DNA of 64,000 bases from Oscillospiraceae bacterium (lineage in GTDB: Bacteria > Bacillota > Clostridia > Oscillospirales > Oscillospiraceae), in contig CACYXC010000003.1 in the NCBI GenBank assembly GCA_902778285.1, positions 47,991 to 111,990 on the forward strand, written 5' to 3'. The position numbers were made by a program, and so were the translations under genes. This document shows, in pieces, positions 1 through 9,806 of this stretch; position 1 is the first letter of the stretch; every line of letters begins with the position of its first letter. Below the pieces are notes generated by a model. The model searched no databases. It had not been told where the DNA came from and saw only the letters and a list, made by a program, of their open reading frames with translations.

Positions 1-485
1 GAGGAGGGCGTACGCTGCCCGCCGTACTCGAGCGGGAAGCGGTATTGCCGCTCGGCCGAGCAGAAATGCGAACCGGTAAGCGCGCCGGCGCAGCCGGCAA
101 AGCCGCCGTCGATGGCAGCCGCAGCCAGGGACAGGCTTTCGGCCATGGTCGAGCAGGCGCCGTAGAGACCGAAGTAAACGAGACCGGTCTCTTTCATCGC
201 CCGGCTGGAGGAGACGCACTGGTTCAAAAGGTCCCCGCCGAACACGCAGTCAAGCTCGGGGGGACTGAGCTTCGCCTTGCCGCATGCGAGATCGAAGCAT
301 TGCCGCAGCATGTGGCTCTCGGCCTTTTCCCAGCTGTCTTCCCCAAAATAAGAATCCCCGGAGATATAGTCAAAGCCGTCTTTCAGCGGCCCCTCGCCCT
401 CCTTGCTGCCGACTACCGCCGCGTACGAGAGCACGGACGGCGCCGAGGGCAGCATAAGCGTCTGTCTGCCGAGTTGTTTGATCAT
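1..485 (-). CDS. spoVAD: Stage V sporulation protein AD, N-terminal part (cut by window edge)
   Basis: The 161 visible codons match SpoVAD, the thiolase-fold protein of the spoVA system that takes up and binds dipicolinic acid in the forespore and spore inner membrane. Landmarks are GSKEGEGPL at residues 26-34, GGDLLNQ at 83-89, GLYGACSTMAESL at 106-118 and FCSAERQYRFPLEYG at 141-155. The ATG at 485 follows a GGAAGGA ribosome binding site. The gene continues beyond base 1, so the C-terminal half is not visible. A second copy of its first codons and upstream region lies at 1906-1975. The family assignment is firm; expression late in sporulation is inferred from family knowledge. Confidence 0.95.
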   Translation of the reverse strand, partial: MIKQLGRQTLMLPSAPSVLSYAAVVGSKEGEGPLKDGFDYISGDSYFGEDSWEKAESHMLRQCFDLACGKAKLSPPELDCVFGGDLLNQCVSSSRAMKETGLVYFGLYGACSTMAESLSLAAAAIDGGFAGCAGALTGSHFCSAERQYRFPLEYGGQRTPS

Positions 486-665
486 GTTTTCCTTCCGGTC
501 CTTTCTTTTTTCCATAGTGTGTACAGGAAATGAAAAAATAAACAGGGAGAACGATCCGCTCCCGTGCGTCTTGCGGAGCGCCCGCGCGTGCGGTATAATC
601 AAAAAAAGACTCCGTTCAGAGAGGCGACCGGCAAGAACTCACGATACAGAACATGCGAGGGGATC

Positions 666-1877
666 ATGAATCACAAGAGAGTGTTGGCTGTTTTGCTGCT
701 GATGGGAATGTGTTTCTCTGTTCAGCTGCTGAAGGGGAACGGATCGGCCGAGGCCGCATCCGCCCTGCAGCTTCTTCTGGATGATTACGACCAGATGTGG
801 GACGTTTTATATGAAAGCTATCCGTTTTTGTCCTGCACGGGAAAAGACGCAGAACAGCTGGAGGCTCTGCGCCTGGAAAAGCGCGCTCTGATCGGGAAAA
901 AGGCAGCGGATCCGGCGGGGCTCTACCACATCCTGCAGGACACATGCTCGGCGTTGGGAAATATCGCCCATTTACGCGCCGTCAGCCCGGAGGAGTATTC
1001 GGCCTTTTATGCCGACAGGTCGGAAGATCGGGAAAACGGGATCATACACAAAGACACCGATATCTGGCTCGATCCGAAGACCGTGGAGGTCTATGCGCAA
1101 TTGGGCTTCCGGGAGGCGCGGCCGGCGAACAGCTCCGGCCTGTACTCTGTGGGGATGGACTACTTTCCGGATCTCCATGCGGCTTATTTCCGCTTTCCGA
1201 CCTTCTACAGCGAAGAATTGACTCGCCAGGCTGTGCCCATTGCCGCGTTTCTGGAAAAGCACCCCGACGTTGAACATCTTATTTTTGATATCACGGGCAA
1301 TCGCGGCGGCTACACTTCCGCCTGGATCAACGGTATCGTATCCGCGTTTCCGGATCCGGTCGAATGGCAAAGCACCAGTTATATCCGCATTACGGAGACG
1401 GTTGCCCGGACATATGAGGGGATCCCGGTTGAACCGATCGACTTCGAAGCCGCGGACCTGCCGGATTGGGTCGAGTCTCTGGGGATGACGCATCAAGGGA
1501 CACACAGGCTTTCCCTGCCTTTGGAAGCCTATGCCGGAGAGAAAGTCGAACGTTCGGTAAAGCGCTGGCTCGTGATCGACGGCGAGGTCGCTTCGGCGGC
1601 TGAAATGTTCGCGCGTTTTTGCAAGGATACGGGATGGGCTGCCGTCGCAGGCACTGCGGCAAAAGGAGATGGGCTTGTTTCCGCCTACGCCCCGAGCGTC
1701 GTGCGGCTGAACAATACCGGTCTGCTGTTTATGTTTTTCGCGGAGAGCGGCGTCAATGAGGACGGGTCGCTCAACGTTCTGCGCGGCACTGAACCGGATT
1801 ATTTTGCAAAGCCGACGGAATCGCCGCTGGAAGCCTGTATTCGGTGGATAGCGATCAGCGACGGCCGTGAACCCTGA
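666..1877 (+). CDS. Secreted S41-family (tail-specific/C-terminal processing) peptidase-like protein
   Basis: This is a 403-residue protein with a hydrophobic signal segment in its first 30 residues, so it is probably exported. It carries two S41 peptidase hallmarks: a LIFDITGNRGG strand-loop near residue 204 and VASAAEMFA near residue 308, where the first Ser is in the position of the S41 nucleophile. No PDZ domain is evident, so it resembles the short, PDZ-less S41 proteins seen in Clostridia. The ATG at 666 follows GAGGGG; a longer open frame to 564 has no ribosome binding site. It is divergent from spoVAD, and a duplicate of the spoVAD 5' end lies just past its stop. Substrate unknown. 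Confidence 0.75.
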   Translation: MNHKRVLAVLLLMGMCFSVQLLKGNGSAEAASALQLLLDDYDQMWDVLYESYPFLSCTGKDAEQLEALRLEKRALIGKKAADPAGLYHILQDTCSALGNIAHLRAVSPEEYSAFYADRSEDRENGIIHKDTDIWLDPKTVEVYAQLGFREARPANSSGLYSVGMDYFPDLHAAYFRFPTFYSEELTRQAVPIAAFLEKHPDVEHLIFDITGNRGGYTSAWINGIVSAFPDPVEWQSTSYIRITETVARTYEGIPVEPIDFEAADLPDWVESLGMTHQGTHRLSLPLEAYAGEKVERSVKRWLVIDGEVASAAEMFARFCKDTGWAAVAGTAAKGDGLVSAYAPSVVRLNNTGLLFMFFAESGVNEDGSLNVLRGTEPDYFAKPTESPLEACIRWIAISDGREP

Positions 1878-1905
1878 AAAGCCTGTGCACGGCCCCGCCC
1901 GTCGG

Positions 1906-1975
1906 CGGCATAAGCGTCTGTCTGCCGAGCTGTTTGATCATGTTTTTCGCTCCTTTGTTTTTCCTATAGTTTGCG
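1906..1975 (-). repeat. Duplicated 5' end of spoVAD (first 11 codons plus upstream region)
   Basis: On the minus strand this stretch reads MIKQLGRQTLM, identical to the first 11 codons of spoVAD at 485, and then diverges. The similarity continues upstream of the ATG at 1941 as T/C-rich sequence with a shared CATAGT/CTATAGT block. It lies in the same orientation as the copy at 449-520, so the two form direct repeats around the S41-like gene at 666-1877. It is too short to encode a protein and is read as a remnant. Confidence 0.8.
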
Positions 1976-2000
1976 CAGAAGTCGGGATAATAAACAAAAA

Positions 2001-2034
2001 GACACCGCACGAGCTTTTTTGCTCGTGCGGTGTC
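2001..2034. terminator. Intrinsic terminator-type hairpin (site of repeat element A)
   Basis: A 14-bp perfect stem (GACACCGCACGAGC and its complement) closes a loop of six T. A-rich sequence precedes it on the plus strand, giving a T tract on the minus strand. It abuts the repeat element at 2036 and matches the position of the flanking hairpins at the other three copies. Confidence 0.75.
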
Positions 2035-2035
2035 T

Positions 2036-2195
2036 CAATCTGTCGACAAGGTGTCGACAGATTGAGAGGCAAAAAATGGGAACTTCTGAAAAAGTTCCCA
2101 TTTTTGCACAGATTGTACTGCGAAAGGGGATTACCGTCCCCTCTCGCGCTCTCCCCATGCAGGTCCGACTCGTTCTGCAGGGGTTCGTCTACTGC
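2036..2195 (-). mobile_element. Terminator-associated short repeat element, copy A (degenerate)
   Basis: This is one of four related copies in the window (others at 28542-28755, 43306-43448 and 54348-54475). Shared parts are the palindromic end with TGTCGACA arms around a short spacer, a hairpin that includes GGGAACTT/AAGTTCCC, a CGAGAGGGG segment, and GCATGGGGAGAGC. It lies next to a terminator hairpin (2001-2034) on one side. A second hairpin copy is not visible on the other side, where the alpha-galactosidase stop codon follows 12 bases later. It groups with copy B through GTCGGAC followed by CTGCATGGGG. No protein-coding capacity is credible. Confidence 0.8.
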
Positions 2196-2207
2196 CTTAT
2201 ACGATTA

Positions 2208-4394
2208 TCAGCATTTCTCCAGCCGCCAGACGAAGCTGTCAAACTGCCGCAGTTCCTGCGGAAGCGGGAGACCCATGTCCATCAGGGCGTCTGCGCCGTA
2301 ACAGCGGCCGCTCTCCCGGTCGCGGTAGACAGCGCCGGGGGTCAGGCCGCGCGGGCGGATATACAGCGGCGGCATATACCCGTGCAGAGCCTGCAGGACC
2401 GCCGTGATCATCGCCCTCTCGCCGTCCTCGGAGACAAAGGCCCAGGCGCAGCAGTCCGCACTCATGGGATCGCTCAGTCGGTAATACAGCCCTTCCCGGA
2501 TCAGATCGGCGTCCTCGCGGTAAACCCGGGTCTGTTCCCGGACCGCCCGGCGTTCCTCTCCGCTCAGCTTTGCGGGGTTCAGCTCGTAACCGAAGGTCCC
2601 CGCCGCGGCGACCGCGCCGCGCGTCTCGATGGGCACGCTGCGGCCTGTCTGATGGTTCGGGCAGGCGGAGACGTGCGAGCCGACCGCGGAGACCGGATAG
2701 CCGAAGGAGCTGCCGTACTGGATCCGGAGACGGTCGATGGCGTCGGTGTTGTCGCTGCACCAGATCTGCGGACTGTAATAGAGCATGCCCGCGTCGAAGC
2801 GCCCGCCCCCTCCGCTGCAGCCCTCGATCAGAAGATCGGGGTAGCGGGTGTTGAGCCGCTCAAGGATCTCGTAGACGCCAAGCATATTATCGTAGAGGAC
2901 CTTGCCCTGATCCGTCGCGGCGTGCGAGTAGACGTCGGAGATCGAGCGGTTCGCGTCCCATTTGAGGTATCCGATCCGCCCCTGATCCAGAATCTGACAG
3001 ATGCATTCAAAGATGTGCTCGCGGACTTCCGCGCGGGAGAAATCCAGCACCAGCTGGCTGCGCGAGCGCACGGGCGGCTTGCCGGGGATCGCAAGCGCCC
3101 AGTCGGGGTGGGCGCGATAGAGCTCGCTGTCCTCGCTGATCATCTCCGGCTCCATCCAGATCCCGAACTTCAGCCCGAGAGCGTTGACGCGCTCGGTAAG
3201 CTCTCCCAGCGTACAGCCGAGCTTCTCGACGTTCACGGTCCAGTCGCCCAGCGCCCGGCGGTCATCCGACCGATTGCCGAACCAGCCGTCGTCCATCACC
3301 AGCATCTCCATGCCGAGCGCCGCGGCCTCCTGCGCCAGCTTGAGCAGCGATTCGCCGCTGAAATCGAAGTAGGACGCCTCCCAGCTGTTGAGCAGGATGG
3401 GGCGGCGGATATCGCGGTACTTCCCGCGGCAGATATGCCGCCGCAGGCAGCGGTGCAGCTGATGGCTCAGACGCTCGAGACCCGCGCCGCTGTAGCTGAG
3501 GATGACCTCTGGCCCGACGAGGCTCTCCCCGGGCAGCAGCGGATAGGAAAACTGCTCCTCGCCGAGGCCCATCTGCAGCCGCGTCAGACCGAACTGATCC
3601 CGCTCGCCCTCGGCGCGGAAGCAGCCGCTCCAGACGAACTGCATGGCCCAGCAGCGCCCGGCGGTCTCCGTCGTCTCTTGCTCCGCGAGGATGACGAAGG
3701 GGTTGTACTGATGCGAGGAATAGCCTCTGCGGCTGCCGACCACGGCCGCGCCGTGGCCGAGCGCGCGCCGGTCGGGCATCCGCTCCATCGCATGGCGTCC
3801 GTGAAAGCTTATCAGATCGTACTCTCCGCCGACAAAGTCCAGACACGCGCTCTGCAGCTTTTCCACGCAGAAGGGGGCGGAGCCGAGATTGCGGACGACG
3901 ACGCTGCGCGTGATCACGTCCAGCTTCGGCAGAACACCGTAAAGCAGCTCCACGCGCAGGGACAGGCGCTCGTCCTCCAGAAGGATCTTCAGGCTCTCCG
4001 CCTCGTCCTCTCCGCTCTCGGAGTAGACGGCCGGGAGGCCGGGGAGAGAATACTTGCCGGGCATGATCTCATAGCCGCGATAGCGGAGCTCGCAGCCGCA
4101 GGCACCGTCGATGCCGCGGACGACAAGGGAGGAGGAGCGAAAATCGCCGCTCCCCCAGTAGGGGAACTCCTGCGGCAGTATGTCGAGCGAATAGCGCCGA
4201 TCCTCCTTCGCGGCGGCGGGATTGCCGGAAAAGCCGCGGTCGGCGTAGCACAGCAGATAGTCCATGCGCCCTTCGGTCCTCGCGCCGTAATACAGGTGGA
4301 GGAGCTGATCGAGGGGATCTGCCTGCAGCTGATAGGTGGAATGGAGGGTGTGAAGGGTAAAGATTCGTTTTTCGGCGTCAAAACGGATGGACAT
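2208..4394 (-). CDS. Alpha-galactosidase, glycoside hydrolase family 36
   Basis: The 728-residue protein is a full-length GH36 alpha-galactosidase of the AgaA/RafA type, which releases terminal alpha-1,6-galactose from melibiose, raffinose and related plant oligosaccharides. The nucleophile motif YLKWDANRS is near residue 480 and the acid/base motif WCSDNTDAID near residue 550, both at the spacing expected for the family. There is no signal peptide, so it should act in the cytoplasm on imported sugars. The start at 4394 has a GGAGGTGG ribosome binding site. No sugar transporter or regulator lies beside it; downstream is only repeat element A. Confidence 0.95.
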   Translation of the reverse strand: MSIRFDAEKRIFTLHTLHSTYQLQADPLDQLLHLYYGARTEGRMDYLLCYADRGFSGNPAAAKEDRRYSLDILPQEFPYWGSGDFRSSSLVVRGIDGACGCELRYRGYEIMPGKYSLPGLPAVYSESGEDEAESLKILLEDERLSLRVELLYGVLPKLDVITRSVVVRNLGSAPFCVEKLQSACLDFVGGEYDLISFHGRHAMERMPDRRALGHGAAVVGSRRGYSSHQYNPFVILAEQETTETAGRCWAMQFVWSGCFRAEGERDQFGLTRLQMGLGEEQFSYPLLPGESLVGPEVILSYSGAGLERLSHQLHRCLRRHICRGKYRDIRRPILLNSWEASYFDFSGESLLKLAQEAAALGMEMLVMDDGWFGNRSDDRRALGDWTVNVEKLGCTLGELTERVNALGLKFGIWMEPEMISEDSELYRAHPDWALAIPGKPPVRSRSQLVLDFSRAEVREHIFECICQILDQGRIGYLKWDANRSISDVYSHAATDQGKVLYDNMLGVYEILERLNTRYPDLLIEGCSGGGGRFDAGMLYYSPQIWCSDNTDAIDRLRIQYGSSFGYPVSAVGSHVSACPNHQTGRSVPIETRGAVAAAGTFGYELNPAKLSGEERRAVREQTRVYREDADLIREGLYYRLSDPMSADCCAWAFVSEDGERAMITAVLQALHGYMPPLYIRPRGLTPGAVYRDRESGRCYGADALMDMGLPLPQELRQFDSFVWRLEKC

Positions 4395-4446
4395 GGTCCA
4401 CCTCCTGAATCAATTTGGGAGACATCCGGTTTTTGCGATCAGGGAA

Positions 4447-4473
4447 ACGGCCCGCTGCCTGGCAGCGGGCCGT
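4447..4473. terminator. Hairpin between potD and the alpha-galactosidase gene
   Basis: A perfect GC-rich stem (ACGGCCCGCTGCC and complement) lies 29 bases past the potD stop on the minus strand. The following T tract is short, so termination strength is uncertain. Confidence 0.6.
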
Positions 4474-4501
4474 CAAAGCATTCAGCCGCGAGGCGCTTCG
4501 A

Positions 4502-5611
4502 TCACGCGATCTTCAGTTCTTCCCAGAGCGTGTTGAGATAGTCGAGCGTCGCGCTGTCCAGATTGCGGTAGGCAAACTCGTTGTAGAGCTCGCTGAAGTT
4601 CTCGATGCCCGGGTAGAGGATCTGCATGGTCTCCTCGCCGAGCTCCTCGGCGTAGTCCTCGCTGTCATAGACGAGCGAATTGGGGGAGGCATAGTAAATA
4701 AACTCTGCGTTGGCGATGGCCGGCTCCTCGGAGAGCATGTAGTTGATGAAGATCTCGGCCAGCTCCTTGTGCTGCGCGGAGCTGGGGATGCACATGGCGT
4801 CCACGAAGTAGTTGGTGCGCTCGGGATAGTAGAACTGCAGATCCACGCTGTCGGCCTGCGCGTCGATCATGGTGAAGTAGTCGCCCGCGTAGTAGGCGCC
4901 GACGGCAGCCTCGCCGGATTCCATCATGTTGTAGATCTCATCCATGACATAGCTCTTGACCAGCGGCGCCTGGGTCTTCAGCTCGGCCAGGGCGGCGTCC
5001 CAGTCGGCCCGGTCGGTGGAGTTGACGTCCAGCCCCAGCTTGTACTGCGCGGTGGCGAAGGCGTCGCGGGAGTTGTTGAACTGGACGATGTTGCCGGCGT
5101 ACTTGCTGTTCCACATCAGATCCCAGTCCTGCGCGTCAGCCTCGTCGACGACGTTGGCATTGTAGATGATGCCCACGACGCCGTAGGTGTAGGGTACGGA
5201 GTAGAGGTTGTCCGGGTCGTAGTACAGGCCGCGGAAGCTCTCGTCGATGTACTCATAGTTGGGGATGTTGCCGAAATCCAGCGGCTGCAGCATACCTTCG
5301 GCGGCCATGCGCGCGATCATATAGTCGGAGGGTACGACCACGTCGTAGCTGACGGCGCCGGTGGAGAGCTTGTTGTACATGTCCTCGTTGCTGGCGTAGG
5401 TGTCGTAATTGACCTTGAGCTTCTGGCCGTAGGTCGCCTCGTACCATTTCTCAAACTCGCGGATCGTATCGAAGGAGTCCTCGGAGCCGTCGGAGATGTA
5501 CTCGCCCCAGTTGTAGACGTTCAGGGTGAGCGTGTCCTTTTTGCCGCAGCCGGTGAGGAGGACGGCGCAGACAAGCGCGCAGACGACAAGAAGAGATACG
5601 AGCTTTTTCAT
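4502..5611 (-). CDS. potD: Spermidine/putrescine ABC transporter substrate-binding lipoprotein
   Basis: The 369-residue protein captures extracellular polyamines for the PotABC importer. It begins with a lipoprotein signal sequence ending in LLTGCGKK, with the lipidated Cys at residue 22, and continues with LNVYNWGEYI, a signature of PotD-type binding proteins. Family features such as VSYDVVVPSDYMIARM and the C-terminal LNTLWEELK are present. Its start overlaps the potC stop by four bases, so it is the last gene of a potABCD operon. Putrescine versus spermidine preference cannot be read from the sequence. Confidence 0.95.
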   Translation of the reverse strand: MKKLVSLLVVCALVCAVLLTGCGKKDTLTLNVYNWGEYISDGSEDSFDTIREFEKWYEATYGQKLKVNYDTYASNEDMYNKLSTGAVSYDVVVPSDYMIARMAAEGMLQPLDFGNIPNYEYIDESFRGLYYDPDNLYSVPYTYGVVGIIYNANVVDEADAQDWDLMWNSKYAGNIVQFNNSRDAFATAQYKLGLDVNSTDRADWDAALAELKTQAPLVKSYVMDEIYNMMESGEAAVGAYYAGDYFTMIDAQADSVDLQFYYPERTNYFVDAMCIPSSAQHKELAEIFINYMLSEEPAIANAEFIYYASPNSLVYDSEDYAEELGEETMQILYPGIENFSELYNEFAYRNLDSATLDYLNTLWEELKIA

Positions 5612-6453
5612 GTGTTTTTCTCCTTTTTTGCTTTTCTTTTTTCCCGTGCCTTCCGCACGGTCTCGGCGCTCTCGCTGTCGGTGAGGTTGGACAGGAGCAG
5701 CAGGGCCAGGATCACGAAGAAGATGATGGTCGCCAGGGCGTACATCTTGGGCGTGACCGTCTTTTTCGTCATGTTGTAGATGCGGATCGGCAGGGTCTGG
5801 AAGCCGTTGCCGGCCGTGAAATACGAGATCACGAAGTCGTCGAGCGACAGGGTGAAGGCCATGATGAGGCCGGTCACGATGCCGGGCAGGATCTCGGGGA
5901 CCTCGACCTTGAAGAAGGCGCGCAGCGGCGTGCAGCCCAGATCCATCGCGGCCTCCGGCAGGGACTTGTCCATCTGCTGTAGCTTCGGCAGCACCTGCAG
6001 GATCACATAGGGCAGGCAGAAGGTCACGTGCGCGATCAGCATGGTCCAGAAGCTCAGGCTGGTGGCGGCGCCGAAGAGGCGGCCGACAAAGACGAACATG
6101 AGCATCAGGGAGATACCGGTGATGATGTCGGGGTTGATCATCGGGATATTGGTCACGGTGTCCATCAGCGTGCGCAGGTACTTGCTGCGCAGCTTGTGGA
6201 TGCCCACAGCGGCGGCCGTGCCCATGGCGGTGGAGATCAGCGACGCGCTCACGGCGAGAACGAGCGTGTTTCGCACGGCGCCGAGCGTGTCGGAGTCACG
6301 GAAGAGCTCGCGGTACCAGTAAAGCGAGAAGCCGGAGAAGACCGAGAGGCTCTTGGCCTCGTTGAAGGAGAAGACCAGCAGGATCGCGATCGGCGCGAAG
6401 AGGAAGATCATCACCAGCGCCGTGTAGAAGCGGGCGAGAGGTTTCATTTTCAT
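5608..6453 (-). CDS. potC: Spermidine/putrescine ABC transporter permease (PotC)
   Basis: The 281-residue inner-membrane subunit has about six hydrophobic segments and the EAA loop typical of binding-protein-dependent permeases (LPEAAMDLGCTPLRAFFKVEVP near residues 165-186). It pairs with PotB to form the channel and is driven by PotA. Fourteen bases separate it from potB, and it overlaps potD by four. The C-terminus is charged and Lys-rich. Length and order match the canonical pot operon. Confidence 0.95.
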   Translation of the reverse strand: MKMKPLARFYTALVMIFLFAPIAILLVFSFNEAKSLSVFSGFSLYWYRELFRDSDTLGAVRNTLVLAVSASLISTAMGTAAAVGIHKLRSKYLRTLMDTVTNIPMINPDIITGISLMLMFVFVGRLFGAATSLSFWTMLIAHVTFCLPYVILQVLPKLQQMDKSLPEAAMDLGCTPLRAFFKVEVPEILPGIVTGLIMAFTLSLDDFVISYFTAGNGFQTLPIRIYNMTKKTVTPKMYALATIIFFVILALLLLSNLTDSESAETVRKAREKRKAKKEKNT

Positions 6454-6467
6454 CCCGGCGCCCCCTC

Positions 6468-7348
6468 TCAGACCGCGGCGCGCCTGTTGGCGGCACGCTG
6501 GAAGACGGCCATGCAGGCAAGCAGGATGACCATCAGGATAAAGGCGATGGCGGCGGCAAAGTGCAGGTTGTTGGCCACATACTGGCCCTCGATCGCGTCG
6601 CCGATCAGATAGAACTTGCCGTTGCCGAGCTTCTGGGAGATATAGAAGGTGGAGATCGAGGGCACCAGCACCATCGTGATGCCGGAGAACACGCCCGGCA
6701 GACTCAGCGGCCAGATGACCCGGCGCAGCACGCCGAAGGGGTTGCAGCCGAGATCGCGCGCGGCCTCGATGAGCTTCTCGTCCATCTTGGCCATGACCGA
6801 GTAGATCGGCAGGATCATGTAGGGGAAGTAGTCATACACCATGCCGATCACGACGGCGGACTCCGTGCCGATGATGTGGACGGGCCTGAGCCCGATCAGC
6901 CCGAGCATGCTGTTGAAGATGCCGGTGTCCTGCAGGATAGTCATCCAGGCGTAGGTGCGGATCAGGAAGTTCATCCACATGGGGATCATGATGAGGGTGA
7001 TGAGGATGCTCTGCACCCGGGAGGAGGCCTTGGAGATGATGTAGGCCGCGGGGTAGCCCATCAGCAGGCAGATGAAGGTGGAGATCACCGCCAGCTTCAG
7101 CGAGCGCATGAAGATCAGCAGATAGGTGCGCACCTCACGGGCGGCGCCGTTTTCATCGGCGATGGAGGAGGTGGCGGTGAAGAAGCGGGTGATGTTGGAA
7201 AAGGTGAACTGAAAGCTGTTGTCGGTAAAGGCGTAGTAGGCCACGAACAGTAGCGGCACCACGATGAAGAGCGCGGCCCAGACCGAATACGGCGCAAGGC
7301 ACATGCGCTGGATTATCAGGGCGCGCTTGGAGACGGCGTTTTTGTTCT

Positions 7349-7352
<4 letters not shown>
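6468..7352 (-). CDS. potB: Spermidine/putrescine ABC transporter permease (PotB)
   Basis: The 294-residue permease has six predicted membrane spans and an EAA loop ([22 protein letters not shown]), where it contacts PotA. It overlaps the potA stop by four bases, so the two are probably translationally coupled. Together with PotC it forms the membrane pore of the polyamine importer. Confidence 0.95.
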
Positions 7353-8509
<1,157 letters not shown>

Positions 8510-8850
8510 GCTCTATTTCTCCCAAAAATCGAAAAAGCGACATGTGCACTCGCACACGTCGCTTGTATGGACGGACGGGGCACCCGCCTCAGGCGGCTGC
8601 CGTTGTCACAATGGGATCAGAGTCTATATAGCAAAGATTACTTTTACTACTCTTATTGACCATTTTACAAGTTTGTGTGCCGGATAATAGTAACCAACTT
8701 TGCAAAACTTGCGCTCTTAACGCAATCAATAAGGCAACAGAAGTTGCCGCCGCGTTCCGCGGAGAATCGGCATTCGACCCGGCTGTCCGTATGGCCTTGG
8801 CCCCGAAGGGCGGTCGACATCCTGCTTCAGATAGACGCTATCCGATTGAG
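8510..8850 (-). ncRNA. Long structured leader of the potABCD operon; candidate cis-regulatory RNA
   Basis: A strong promoter at 8858-8886 would make a leader of about 340 nt before potA. Read on the minus strand it contains a stem closed by TCGACC and GGGTCGA (about 8820-8776) around the hairpin GCCCTTCGGGGC, then CCGCGGAACGCGG, a TTGCG/CGCAA hairpin, a GCCGCCTGAGGCGG hairpin, and finally a strong terminator hairpin ending in a T tract. I do not recognise an Rfam class in it. No coding frame on either strand looks real. A second weaker -10 (TATATA near 8625) could start a shorter transcript. Confidence 0.45.
8535..8564 (-). terminator. Terminator/attenuator hairpin directly upstream of potA
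   Basis: A 13-bp stem with one mismatch is followed on the minus strand by TTTTTCGATTTTT and then, within about 15 bases, by the potA ribosome binding site GGGAGA. A terminator this close to the start codon implies conditional read-through into potABCD. Confidence 0.75.
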
Positions 8851-8857
8851 ACGACTC

Positions 8858-8886
8858 ATTCTAACAAGTTTCCCCGGTCGTGTCAA
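8858..8886 (-). promoter_or_regulatory. Consensus sigma-A promoter for the pot leader
   Basis: On the minus strand TTGACA (8886-8881) and TAGAAT (8863-8858) are separated by exactly 17 bases. The promoter lies in the gap between truA and potA, about 350 bases before potA. Confidence 0.8.
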
Positions 8887-8951
8887 TAGATGGAGAATAC
8901 AATAATACATTTTTATTCAATCCGATTCGGCGTTATTCATGGGCATTATGC

Positions 8952-9689
8952 TCAAAAACGGAGCTCCCAGAGCGTCAGCCCCAGCGCGGGCGCCGTCGGC
9001 CCCGCCTGTGCGCGCTCGCGCGAGGCGAGGATCGCGGCCATCGCTTCCGGCGCGCGTCTGCCGAGCCCGACCTCCAGCAGCGTGCCGGTCAGGATGCGCA
9101 CCATGTTGTAGAGAAAACCGTCGCCCGTGAAGAAGATGCGCAGCTCGCCGTCAGTCTCGGAGAACGTGATGCTCTCCAGGCGGCGGACGTTTGATTTTTT
9201 GCTGTTTTTGAGCGAGCAGAAGGCGGAGAAATCGTGCTCTCCGCAGAGCGCAGCCGCGGCTTTTCGCATCGCGTCGAGATCCAGTTGTCCGGGATAGGGG
9301 AGCACGAAGCGCCGGGTGAACACGTCCGGCGTCTCCGCCGTGCGCACGCGGTAGCAGTAGGTCTTGCCGACACAGCTCAAACGCGCGTGAAAGCGCGGTG
9401 CGGCCTCCTCGAGGGCGAGGGCGCCGATATCCTCCGGCAGCACCTGCCGCAGCTGCCGGAGTGTCTCGCGGCAGTCGATGGCCTTTACCGTGCGGAAGGA
9501 GCAGACCTGCCTTCTGGCGTGCACGCCCGCGTCGGTCCGGCCTGAGCCGGCGACTTCCAGCGGCTCGTTGAGCAGACGGCTCAGCGCCGTCTCCAGCTTC
9601 TCCTGTATGGTGCTGCCGGTGTTGCCCTGCTTCTGCCAGCCGCGATAGCGCGTCCCGTCATAGCTGAGCGTCAGACTGTAATTCGGCAT
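8952..9689 (-). CDS. truA: tRNA pseudouridine(38-40) synthase TruA
   Basis: The 245-residue enzyme isomerises uridines 38-40 in the anticodon arm of many tRNAs. The catalytic Asp lies in GRTDAGVHA near residue 52, and the N-terminal YDGTRYRGWQKQ and later YNMVRILTGTLLEVG blocks are diagnostic. Length is normal for bacteria. It is transcribed alone from the divergent promoter region at 9719-9748. The opposite strand is open for long stretches but only because of GC bias. Confidence 0.96.
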   Translation of the reverse strand: MPNYSLTLSYDGTRYRGWQKQGNTGSTIQEKLETALSRLLNEPLEVAGSGRTDAGVHARRQVCSFRTVKAIDCRETLRQLRQVLPEDIGALALEEAAPRFHARLSCVGKTYCYRVRTAETPDVFTRRFVLPYPGQLDLDAMRKAAAALCGEHDFSAFCSLKNSKKSNVRRLESITFSETDGELRIFFTGDGFLYNMVRILTGTLLEVGLGRRAPEAMAAILASRERAQAGPTAPALGLTLWELRF

Positions 9690-9718
9690 GATCCTGCCCC
9701 CTCGCCTTTATCCGCTCT

Positions 9719-9748
9719 ATTATAGCACAGGGTCGAAAACGCTTGCAA
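9719..9748 (-). promoter_or_regulatory. truA promoter sharing a palindromic -35 with the divergent gene
   Basis: On the minus strand TTGCAA (9748-9743) is followed after 18 bases by TATAAT (9724-9719). TTGCAA is its own complement, so the same six bases also serve as -35 for the plus-strand promoter. Confidence 0.65.
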
Positions 9749-9771
9749 TGCGCCTGCGGGAAGAATATAAT
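9743..9771 (+). promoter_or_regulatory. Promoter of the LRR / glycosidase operon
   Basis: TTGCAA (9743-9748) and TATAAT (9766-9771) with a 17-base spacer lie 35 bases upstream of the ATG at 9807. The -35 is shared with the truA promoter. Confidence 0.65.
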
Positions 9772-9806
9772 AAATTATATCCGCAAGCAATTTTGAGGGG
9801 TCTTCG

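Noticed and set aside
8656-8905. Small plus-strand frames between potA and truA
   Set aside because: No ribosome binding site and no similarity; the region is better explained as the minus-strand pot leader.
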